From an uncultured bacterium (GTDB lineage: Bacteria; Bacillota; Clostridia; Oscillospirales; Oscillospiraceae): 6,644 bases of DNA. Every line of letters starts with the position of its first letter. The first letter of the stretch is position 1. The DNA lies in contig CASEKM010000100.1 of assembly GCA_949288405.1 (NCBI GenBank), positions 1 through 6,644 on the forward strand, given 5' to 3'. This document shows positions 1 through 4,969 of the stretch, piece by piece. The translations under genes were made by a program, and so were the position numbers. A model generated the notes under the pieces. The model worked only from the letters and a program-made list of their open reading frames with translations. It was not told where the DNA came from and made no database searches.

Positions 1-163
1 CATGCTGGGCCGCGTGGCCGACGAGGACTACATCGACCGGCATGAGGACGAGCTGAACACCTTCCCGGATGTGAAGCCCTCCCACTGGGCGTACTACTCC
101 ATCATGGAGACAGCCAACAGCCACGACTTCACCAAGCGCAACGGAAACGAGAACTGGCGCTGA
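1..163 (+). CDS. C-terminal end of an S-layer homology (SLH) domain protein (5' partial)
   Basis: Only the last 54 or so residues are present; the reading frame enters from the left edge and stops at TGA 161-163. The peptide contains TFPDVKPSHWAYYSIMETA, which matches the core of an SLH repeat (F-x-D-V, then H/W-A-Y and a following helix). It ends shortly afterwards with an Asn/Lys-rich tail, as is common when the SLH domain is C-terminal. SLH domains anchor exported proteins to secondary cell-wall polymers at the cell surface. What precedes the SLH part cannot be seen, so the role of the whole protein is unknown. An ATG occurs at 2-4, but a 53-residue protein beginning inside an SLH repeat is unlikely. 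The gene is convergent with the minus-strand operon and is followed by its own terminator, so it looks like a separate unit. Confidence 0.85.
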   Translation, partial: MLGRVADEDYIDRHEDELNTFPDVKPSHWAYYSIMETANSHDFTKRNGNENWR

Positions 164-200
164 GCGCCTAGGCTCTGCCTTGACGGACCTGAGGTAAATC

Positions 201-244
201 AGGACCGCCCGTCCCAATGGGATGGGCGGTCCTCTTTGCGTTTT
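201..244 (+). terminator. Rho-independent terminator of the SLH gene
   Basis: A 15-bp stem (201-215 pairing with 219-233, one G-T pair, loop AAT) carries AGGACCGCCC on the left and GGGCGGTCCT on the right. It is followed by a T-rich run, CTTTGCGTTTT. It lies 38 nt after the stop of the SLH gene and fits an intrinsic terminator for it. On the minus strand the stem is followed by GATTTACC, a poor U-tract, so it seems to work mainly for plus-strand transcripts. Confidence 0.85.
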
Positions 245-251
245 ATGGCTC

Positions 252-292
252 AAAAAGTACAGGGGAGTGCGGTCCCGCTGCGTTGCCCCTGT
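252..292 (-). terminator. Candidate terminator of the minus-strand operon
   Basis: Read on the minus strand, ACAGGGG (292-286) pairs with CCCCTGT (265-259), with a smaller GC hairpin inside the 20-nt loop. Two bases later comes TTTTT (256-252). This is the hairpin-plus-U-run arrangement of an intrinsic terminator, about 340 nt beyond the CotH-family stop codon. The outer stem is only 7 bp, so the call is tentative; the stronger 395-432 hairpin is the competing site but has a more distant T-run. Confidence 0.35.
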
Positions 293-394
293 GAGGCCCG
301 TGTAGGCAATGAGCGGGGGCAGAAAGCCAACGCCTGGAGCGCTCCACATGTTCCATTTTTGAAGCGAACTCTGATTTCCAGAAAAACATTCTTC

Positions 395-432
395 CGCCCC
401 TGGTTCCGGCCGCTTCGCTGGGACCAGGGGCG
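395..432 (-). other. 13-bp stem-loop downstream of the operon
   Basis: CGCCCCTGGTTCC (395-407) pairs with GGGACCAGGGGCG (420-432) over 13 positions with one wobble and a 12-nt loop. On the minus strand the stem is followed by eight bases and then TTTTT (386-382). It could be a weak terminator or a 3'-end stabilising hairpin for the operon transcript. On the plus strand it is followed by TTGGATTTT, also a poor U-run, so its direction is not certain. Confidence 0.4.
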
Positions 433-631
433 TTGGATTTTAGTACGAGGATAAAGGGGGGTGGTCGCAAAGCGCCTCTTTCTGCGCTTGCGACACTGTC
501 GCCAGGGCGGTGGGGAGGCATTTTTTGATTTCTGGTCATCTGCACGGTAATCTTGGAAAGAAGCCGGTGCAAGCCAATTCACTGGAGGCAGCTCAAAATT
601 TACGGAGCAGTAAACAATATGAGTATCCCTC

Positions 632-2074
632 TTATTCCGCCCCCGCCGCTGCCGCGGCCTTATCCTGCCGCTCCTTTGCCGCCTCCAGGTCGTCGAAATC
701 CCCCAGGGCCCGCAGATTCACATGGGAGGCGTCCACCCCCGCCCCCGGCTGCGCCCCCTGCTGGGCCAGGGTGATGGGGTAGTCCCCCTCCAGCTGCCCC
801 CGGATGCTCCCGGCGCGCAGGCGGCACACCTCCAGCAGGGTGTCCACCGCCAGCAGATGGTCCTCATAGGAGCAGAAGGCGGTGGGGTCGGCCTTCACAT
901 AGGGGGCGATCATGGCCTGAGTCCGCCGGATGGCCGCCTCATACCGGCCGCTCTCGAAATACTCCGTGAGCAGCTGTTCGAAATAGGCGTGATATTGGGC
1001 GAAATAGCCGTCGTGTTTCATCAAGTTGTGGTAGAGGGGCCGTTTCAGCATGGTCTCCCCCCGGGCGGGGGTGTTGATGGGCCAGTTGATCAGCACATTG
1101 GGGTCACGGATGGGGTCGGTCATGCCCAGGGCGTAGGTGCCGAAGGCCAGGTTGTAGTCCCAGGACAGGATAGAGATCACCCCGTCCTCCTCATAGAGGA
1201 AGTAGTTGTGGCCAGTGTGGCCCAGGTAGCTGTCCCAATTCATCACAAAGACCTGCACCGTAAAGTATCGCAGCACCTCGTCCACATTGACCGCCGATTC
1301 CAGATTCTCCCCGGAGGCCAGGGCCTTCAAGACCTGGATCAGCCGCTCCCGGTCCGCCCCGTCCGTGTCAAACTTGGCGTTGTCAAAGATGTTTGGGTAG
1401 CCGGCGGGGTCGTCGCCGATGTACCGCAGGGCCACGTCGGCGTTCTCCGCGTTCAGGGAGCGGTAGTCCGGCTTGTAGAGCTGACCGTGATCCGGGCCGA
1501 AATTCCGCCGGGCAAAGGCCTCCTCCGGCTCCTCGATGGCCAGGAACAGCCCCCAGGGCTGGCCGTTTACCGTCACCCAGGCATAGCTGCACAGAGGGGA
1601 GGGCACCTCCATGTAGGCCATCATGTGGTAGACCAGGTAGGTTTTGAGATAGCTGTTGTCCTGGAAGGAGGCGTCCAGGGAGAGCTTGTCCAGGCCGTGG
1701 TAACTCCCGCCGTCCACATAGTGGTCGAATTCCAGCTTCAGGCTGTACCGGGACAGGCCGTACTCCTCCGTCAGCCGGAGGGAGTTGTTCCCCTTGGCCC
1801 GCAGGCCCACCTGATAGAATTCCTCCCCGTCGATGACCGCGGTGCAGGGGATATACTCCTCCGCCGGGGCGTTTTCGAGGAAGGCCGCCCAGTCCTCCAC
1901 CCGCAGGTCCACGGTGTGGACCCGGCTGTCGTCAAACAGGCGGGAGGCGTACTCCGGCGCGGCGCTGGCGGGCCGGAGGCCCAGGGCCTCCCCGAAGCAG
2001 AGCAGGCCGGTGAGGACCAGGGCCAATAAGATGGCCGCGGCGCAGATGCGGTCGATATGCCGGTGGCGGATCAT
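632..2074 (-). CDS. CotH-family kinase, exported or membrane-anchored
   Basis: Predicted protein of 480 residues. CotH proteins have an atypical kinase fold; Bacillus CotH phosphorylates a spore coat protein. Here residues 10-28 form a hydrophobic segment after a basic start (signal peptide or anchor), so the catalytic part probably lies outside the membrane. Family motifs: GLRAKGNNS (90-98), the KLSLDASFQDNSYLKTYL block (from 130), NWDSYLGHTGHNYF (from 279) and SWDYNLAFG (304-312), whose Asp is the expected metal-binding residue. The C-terminal 60 residues are Ala/Gln/Asp-rich. I chose the ATG at 2074: it follows GGGGTGA, lies 4 nt after the DUF4956 stop, and precedes the signal segment; upstream codons would overlap DUF4956 and add Trp-rich sequence. 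The gene is the last of the operon. Its substrate is unknown; a spore coat role is not implied by context. Confidence 0.88.
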   Translation of the reverse strand: MIRHRHIDRICAAAILLALVLTGLLCFGEALGLRPASAAPEYASRLFDDSRVHTVDLRVEDWAAFLENAPAEEYIPCTAVIDGEEFYQVGLRAKGNNSLRLTEEYGLSRYSLKLEFDHYVDGGSYHGLDKLSLDASFQDNSYLKTYLVYHMMAYMEVPSPLCSYAWVTVNGQPWGLFLAIEEPEEAFARRNFGPDHGQLYKPDYRSLNAENADVALRYIGDDPAGYPNIFDNAKFDTDGADRERLIQVLKALASGENLESAVNVDEVLRYFTVQVFVMNWDSYLGHTGHNYFLYEEDGVISILSWDYNLAFGTYALGMTDPIRDPNVLINWPINTPARGETMLKRPLYHNLMKHDGYFAQYHAYFEQLLTEYFESGRYEAAIRRTQAMIAPYVKADPTAFCSYEDHLLAVDTLLEVCRLRAGSIRGQLEGDYPITLAQQGAQPGAGVDASHVNLRALGDFDDLEAAKERQDKAAAAAGAE

Positions 2075-2078
2075 GGTC

Positions 2079-2753
2079 TCACCCCATATAGTCCCCGTTG
2101 TAGGAGACCAGCACCACGTTTCCCACGCCCTCCATGGCCCCCAGCTCATTGACGAACTCCGTGTCGGCGTCCCGCAGGCGCACCTCGTAGTTCAGCTCGA
2201 TCTGGCCCGGGGTCACGCTCTTGCTCTTCAGGTTCAGCCGCCGGACCCGGACCTCCACCAGAGCCCGCACCTGTCCCTCCACATCCTGGTCGGCGCAGTG
2301 GACCACCAGGATGTAGGGGGACTCCCCGTTCTTCTGCCGGGAGAACACCAGCAGTACCACCCCCACAAAGAGGCTGCCCACCACCGCCAGGGGGATGAGC
2401 CCCGCCGCCAACACGATGCCCGCCGCGATGGTCCAGAACAGGAAGGCGATGTCCATGGGCTCCTTGATGGCGGTGCGGAAGCGGACGATGGACAGGGCGC
2501 CCACCATGCCCAGGGAGAGGACGATGTTGCTGGTCACCGCCAGGATCAGCAGGGTGGTGATGAGGGTGAGGGCGATGAGGGTCACCCCGAAGCTGGGGGC
2601 GTACATGACGCCGGCGTAGCACTTCTTATAGACCAGGAAGATGAACAGGCCCAGGCAGAAGGCCAGCGCCAGGGCGATAACGGCGTCCGGCAGGGAGACC
2701 GCATCCAGCCGCTCCAGAAAGCTGGATTTGAAGATGTCCTGAAAGGTGGTCAT
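2079..2753 (-). CDS. DUF4956 multi-pass membrane protein
   Basis: Predicted 224-residue protein. Hydrophobic segments lie at about 24-42, 57-74, 102-118 and 119-137, followed by a soluble C-terminal domain of about 85 residues. The signature is the conserved stretch GALSIVRFRTAIKEPMD (85-101) between segments, typical of DUF4956. Members of this family are usually encoded next to VTC-type polyphosphate polymerases and CotH-family kinases, as here, but their biochemical role is not known to me; a channel, scaffold or transporter partner would fit. The ATG at 2753 is preceded by AGGAG (2768-2764) with a 10-nt gap; the frame is open further upstream to 2885 but that part would encode a hydrophilic peptide across the hairpin element and is not credible. 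The upstream gap of 124 nt holds one copy of a repeated hairpin element. The stop is 4 nt before the CotH-family start. Confidence 0.9.
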   Translation of the reverse strand: MTTFQDIFKSSFLERLDAVSLPDAVIALALAFCLGLFIFLVYKKCYAGVMYAPSFGVTLIALTLITTLLILAVTSNIVLSLGMVGALSIVRFRTAIKEPMDIAFLFWTIAAGIVLAAGLIPLAVVGSLFVGVVLLVFSRQKNGESPYILVVHCADQDVEGQVRALVEVRVRRLNLKSKSVTPGQIELNYEVRLRDADTEFVNELGAMEGVGNVVLVSYNGDYMG

Positions 2754-2763
2754 GGCAGGCCGC

Positions 2764-2768
2764 TCCTT
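2764..2768 (-). promoter_or_regulatory. Ribosome binding site deciding the DUF4956 start
   Basis: AGGAG on the minus strand, preceded by a run of six A and placed 10 nt before the ATG at 2753. It decides between this start and the in-frame upstream codons, which have no such site. It adjoins the A/T end of repeat element copy A. Confidence 0.7.
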
Positions 2769-2870
2769 TTTTGTTGTCCCAATTCTTTTGTGTGTTCCCG
2801 CCCCTGCGGGGCGGGGACACCAAGGGGGAATTTGAACTTGGGAACATAAATTAGAATGAAGAGTTTCTCT
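2767..2870 (-). repeat. Dispersed ~100-bp hairpin element, copy A
   Basis: This block aligns along its length with the block at 4792-4896 in the same orientation: a T6 run, CCAATTCTTTTGTGTGTTC, a GC hairpin, then TTTGAA and GGAACAYAAA, ending in GAGTTT. The hairpin (2792-2820) has 13 bp, including one wobble, and a 3-nt loop. It lies directly upstream of the DUF4956 ribosome site, so it would be in the 5' leader or intercistronic part of the mRNA. No U-run follows the stem on the minus strand, so it does not look like a terminator. It may be a small non-coding mobile element or an RNA processing or stabilising element. Confidence 0.7.
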
Positions 2871-2877
2871 TTTGAAT

Positions 2878-3588
2878 TCAGTCAAACCGCCGGCACAGGG
2901 CGTATTTGGAACAGGCCCCCGCCCGGCGGTCCGGCGTCTGGACGGCCAGCCGTACCAGGTCGGGGAGAAAGGCGTCGTACTTGACCTCCAGCACCGTCAA
3001 AGCGTCCAGAGGCTTCAGTGGAAATGAGCCGGGGAACAGGAAGCCGACGCTGTCCCCGCAGGTGCGCAGGTTCCGGTCCAGGGTCACTCGGACATTTCCG
3101 GGGGCGTACAGGAAGGCCTCCCGGTCATAGCACACCACCGCCCTGGGCCGCAGCAGCGTCCCCCGGAGCTTGTGGTACAGCTCCAACAGCAGCGGCTCTC
3201 CCCGCTCCAGAAGGAAGGCGTCCTCCCCGGAGAGCAGCCGCTCCGCCTCCTCCAAAGTCAGGCGGGCGGACCGCTTGCCGCACAGGCCGTTCACCTTAAA
3301 TTTTTTCTCCAGCTTGAGAAAATCCGGGCGCTCCCCGTAGTACCGCAGCCGGAACTTCTCCCGCCGGTCCACCCCGTCCAGCTTCTCCCGGAGGGCGATA
3401 TCGTAGGGGGTGTCGAAATACAGGCTGGTCACCCGGTAGGAGCCGTCCGGCCCGGCGTGGCCGTCCCGGGGAAAGAGCTTCTGAAGTCGGGAGGTAAGCA
3501 CCAGATCCTCCTGGGGAGAGAGCTGGTGCTTGACCTCGTGGCGCAGGCGGAGGGGCTCAGTCGTCCCAATCGTCGTCCCAGTCGTCAT
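2878..3588 (-). CDS. VTC-domain polyphosphate polymerase
   Basis: Predicted 236-residue protein of the VTC family, whose studied eukaryotic members make polyphosphate from ATP inside a basic tunnel. Family motifs in order: RLRHEVKH (14-21), SLYFDTP (55-61), REKFRLRYYG (76-85) with the tunnel-lining Arg-x-Arg, FLKLEKKFK (90-98), CYDREAF (153-159), TLDRNLRT (169-176), VLEVKYD (199-205) with the expected metal-binding Glu, and SKYALCR (227-233) near the end. Length fits a stand-alone bacterial VTC domain; no membrane segment is seen, so it should act in the cytoplasm, perhaps held by DUF4956. The start is uncertain: the ATG at 3588 gives a Thr/Gly-rich 11-residue leader, overlaps the lipoprotein gene by 32 nt and has no clear ribosome site, suggesting translational coupling. 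The frame stays open to 3969 only because it runs through the Asp-repeat DNA in another phase. Confidence 0.9.
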   Translation of the reverse strand: MTTGTTIGTTEPLRLRHEVKHQLSPQEDLVLTSRLQKLFPRDGHAGPDGSYRVTSLYFDTPYDIALREKLDGVDRREKFRLRYYGERPDFLKLEKKFKVNGLCGKRSARLTLEEAERLLSGEDAFLLERGEPLLLELYHKLRGTLLRPRAVVCYDREAFLYAPGNVRVTLDRNLRTCGDSVGFLFPGSFPLKPLDALTVLEVKYDAFLPDLVRLAVQTPDRRAGACSKYALCRRFD

Positions 3589-4702
3589 CGTCGTCCCGGT
3601 CGTCGTAGTCCGTGTCGTCCCAGCCGTCGTCATCGTCGTCCCAGTGATCCTCGCCGGTGGGGTCGCTGTACCAGTCGTCGTCATCGCCCCAGTCGTCGTA
3701 GTCGGTGATGCCATCGGCGTTGGGACCGTAGTCCGTGTCGTCGTAGTCGGTAATGCCGTCGGCGTTGGGGCCGTAGTCGGTATCGTCGTAATCGGTGATC
3801 CCATCCGCGTTGGGGCCGTAGTCGGTGTCGTCGTAATCGGTGATCCCGTCGGCGTTGGGGCCGTAGTCGGTGTCGTCGTAATCGGTGATCCCGTCGGCGT
3901 TGGGGCCGTAGTCGGTGTCGTCGTAATCGGTGATTCCGTCGCTACCTGGGCCGTAGTCGGTGTCGTCATAGTCCTGGAACTCCGCGTCCATCTCGGTGAC
4001 CTTGCCGGTGTAGGCGTTCACTTCGTACTCGTACTCCACGCCATCCAGGACGAACTCCACCTCGTACTCCCCGTCGTCCAGGTCGTACTCCTTCTCCACG
4101 AATTGCAGGTCGTCCCGGCCCAGCTGGGTGGAGAGGATGCTCTGGGCGGCGGAGGCGTTGATGTACCCCTTGTCGCCGTAGGCGTCGTCGTAGTCGTCCT
4201 GGTCCAAGGTCACGGCCTGGGAGCCGATCTGGTCGGTCTCCACCACCAGCCGCACCGCCTCGGCCAGTTCATTGAGGAACTGGTCATTGGGGTAGGCGGA
4301 GCCCCGCTCCAGCTTCAGGATGATGTTCTTCTCGTGGCCGCCCACGGTGGCGTCGAAATAGCCCAGAGCATTGATCTCATCCACCAGCTCTCCCACCACC
4401 TGGGTGCAGGGCCGGCCCTGGTAGCCGGTGTAGGAGGCCAGCAGGGTCTGGGCCTCTTGGTTGCGGCCGGTGAGGGCCACCACGTTGCCAGCGTCGTCAT
4501 AGTCCATCTCGATCTCCGGGTTCACACTGAGCAGGACAGTACCCACGGCGCCGCCGCTCTCTTCCAGAAGGGGGGTGCTGGTGCCGGAGGTCTCGGGGAG
4601 GGCCGCCGTGCCGGCGCCGTTCCCGCAGGCAGTCAGAGCGGTCAGGGCCAGGGCGGTGGTCAGGGTCAGGGCAAACAATTTGGTGTGGATGTTCTGTTTC
4701 AT
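3557..4702 (-). CDS. Lipoprotein with RsgI-like ectodomain, PepSY-like domain and Asp/Tyr repeats
   Basis: Predicted 381-residue exported lipoprotein. Residues 1-25 are a signal peptide ending in the lipobox LTAC, so Cys26 should carry the lipid. Residues 54-160 resemble the extracytoplasmic domain of RsgI anti-sigma factors: VLLSVNPEIEM (56-66) with the Asn-Pro pair, then the Gly-Tyr helix region and an I-I-L-K-L strand. Residues 180-241 look like a PepSY domain (YINASAAQSIL ... YEVNAYTGKVTEMD). Residues 246-335 are six 15-residue repeats, DDTDYGPNADGITDY, and the last 46 residues include 28 Asp. There is no cytoplasmic sigma-binding part and no transmembrane helix. The start at 4702 follows AAGGAG with 9-nt spacing and gives a normal signal peptide; two in-frame ATGs upstream (4711, 4723) overlap or precede that site. 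It lies downstream of rsgI, whose ectodomain it copies in plan. Function unknown; a decoy, co-sensor or surface cation binder is possible. Confidence 0.85.
   Translation of the reverse strand: MKQNIHTKLFALTLTTALALTALTACGNGAGTAALPETSGTSTPLLEESGGAVGTVLLSVNPEIEMDYDDAGNVVALTGRNQEAQTLLASYTGYQGRPCTQVVGELVDEINALGYFDATVGGHEKNIILKLERGSAYPNDQFLNELAEAVRLVVETDQIGSQAVTLDQDDYDDAYGDKGYINASAAQSILSTQLGRDDLQFVEKEYDLDDGEYEVEFVLDGVEYEYEVNAYTGKVTEMDAEFQDYDDTDYGPGSDGITDYDDTDYGPNADGITDYDDTDYGPNADGITDYDDTDYGPNADGITDYDDTDYGPNADGITDYDDTDYGPNADGITDYDDWGDDDDWYSDPTGEDHWDDDDDGWDDTDYDDRDDDDDWDDDWDD
3698..3967 (-). repeat. Six tandem 45-bp repeats coding for Asp/Tyr units
   Basis: Six in-frame copies of a 45-bp unit encode DDTDYGPNADGITDY; the first has GS in place of NA. 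The middle copies are nearly identical at DNA level, while the outer ones differ at synonymous sites, as expected for recent duplication inside an older array. The unit length is a multiple of three, so copy number can change without breaking the gene. Two other frames also stay open through it, which explains the long spurious frames here. Confidence 0.95.
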
Positions 4703-4711
4703 GTCTTTCAT

Positions 4712-4717
4712 CTCCTT
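4712..4717 (-). promoter_or_regulatory. Ribosome binding site of the lipoprotein gene
   Basis: AAGGAG on the minus strand, with 9 nt to the ATG at 4702. It favours that ATG over the in-frame ATGs at 4711 (too close) and 4723 (upstream of the site). Confidence 0.7.
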
Positions 4718-4744
4718 GAACATGGTGTTTGGTTGTGTGTTCTG

Positions 4745-4773
4745 ATTTTAGATTACGGAGCTGCTGCTGAAAA
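4745..4773 (-). promoter_or_regulatory. Candidate internal promoter for the lipoprotein gene and those after it
   Basis: Minus strand TTTTCA (4773-4768), 17-nt spacer, TAAAAT (4750-4745): 4 of 6 and 5 of 6 matches to the housekeeping consensus with ideal spacing, in an A/T-rich island of GC-rich DNA. Transcription would begin near 4738, giving a leader of about 36 nt with the ribosome site in it. An overlapping SigI-type reading (ACCCC at 4781-4777, CGTA at 4757-4754) is treated in the findings. Not proven by sequence alone. Confidence 0.4.
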
Positions 4774-4791
4774 ACCGGGGTCTGGGAAAAC

Positions 4792-4896
4792 TTTTTTATG
4801 GTCCAATTCTTTTGTGTGTTCTCGCCCCCGCAGGGGGCGGGAACACTATGGAAAATTTTGAATTCAGGAACACAAAAGGGAATTGGGAGTTTTTGA
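4792..4896 (-). repeat. Dispersed ~100-bp hairpin element, copy B, with terminal inverted repeats
   Basis: Homologous to the block at 2767-2870 in the same orientation. The central hairpin (4816-4846) has 14 positions paired, one as a wobble, and a 3-nt loop. The ends also match as inverted repeats: 4803-4821 (CCAATTC...GTGTTC) against 4868-4886 (GAACAC...GAATTGG), 16 of 19 positions. Such ends suggest a MITE-like or REP-like non-coding element. It lies in the 267-nt gap between rsgI and the lipoprotein gene, with no U-run after the stem. Confidence 0.7.
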
Positions 4897-4925
4897 TTTT
4901 CCTTGGCTTACACTAGAAGGATACG

Positions 4926-4952
4926 GCGGCCGGCCTTCAAAACCGGGGCCGC
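4926..4952. other. GC hairpin just after rsgI
   Basis: GCGGCC (4926-4931) pairs with GGCCGC (4947-4952), continued by GG/CC pairing after a 2-nt bulge, around the loop CCTTCAAAA. It lies about 20 nt beyond the rsgI stop. On the minus strand CGTATCC follows, not a U-run, so it should not terminate the operon efficiently; it could moderate expression between rsgI and the lipoprotein gene. On the plus strand a T6 run follows 8-9 bases later, but no plus-strand gene is present. Confidence 0.4.
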
Positions 4953-4969
4953 GTCGGAAATTTTTTGCT

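Larger units (their letters stand above)
245..631. other. Gene-free convergent intergenic region with several inverted repeats
   Basis: No reading frame here has a plausible start, ribosome site or recognisable protein. The stretch lies between the SLH gene terminator and the stop of the minus-strand CotH-family gene, so it is probably the 3' untranslated part of the minus-strand operon. Inverted repeats visible: 259-265 with 286-292; a perfect 12-nt palindrome 335-346; 395-407 with 420-432; 464-475 with 484-494 (one bulge); and 488-500, a near-perfect palindrome overlapping the previous one. CCAACGCC at 327-334 is also complementary to GGCGTTGG at 429-436, so alternative folds are possible. 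The right third (about 500-630) is richer in A/T than the genes. I see no tRNA, rRNA or transposase remnant. Confidence 0.6.

Noticed and set aside
545..600. Resemblance to part of a cobalamin riboswitch (GGAAAGAAGCCGGTGCAAGCC then CACTGG)
   Set aside because: The B12 box and the rest of the core are absent, and no plus-strand gene follows; on the minus strand it is after the operon, not before it.
722..2029. Long plus-strand open frame opposite the CotH-family gene
   Set aside because: It is antisense to a gene with clear family motifs, has a composition of Gly/Val/His/Gln typical of reverse-strand reading of GC-rich codons, and shows no domain.
2075..2149. 25-residue extension of the CotH-family protein
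   Set aside because: It overlaps the end of the DUF4956 gene, encodes Trp-rich non-family sequence, and would bury the signal segment.
2792..2820. Hairpin of copy A as a terminator between VTC and DUF4956
   Set aside because: On the minus strand the stem is followed by ACACAAAAG rather than a U-run; on the plus strand CAAGGGGG follows. It lacks terminator shape in both directions.
2754..2885. 44-residue N-terminal extension of the DUF4956 protein
   Set aside because: It would cross the hairpin element and overlap the end of the VTC gene; the ATG at 2753 has a good ribosome site and family-like length.
3698..3967. CRISPR array
   Set aside because: The 45-bp units are contiguous with no unique spacers, and they encode an in-frame protein repeat.
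3589..3969. Thr/Pro-rich 127-residue N-terminal extension of the VTC protein (mucin-like)
   Set aside because: It reads the 45-bp repeat DNA in the wrong phase; the lipoprotein frame there continues a repeat also present in RsgI, so that frame is the real one.
3530..4861. Long Val-rich plus-strand frame opposite the lipoprotein gene
   Set aside because: Its Val/Gly repeats are the complement of the Asp-repeat codons (GAC/GTC). The minus strand has a signal peptide, lipobox, ribosome site and recognised domains.
4921..4960. tRNA-Sec-like anticodon arm (CTTCAAA loop in a GC stem)
   Set aside because: There is no acceptor stem, no T-arm GGTTCGA-type sequence and no CCA end around it; the loop match is most likely chance.
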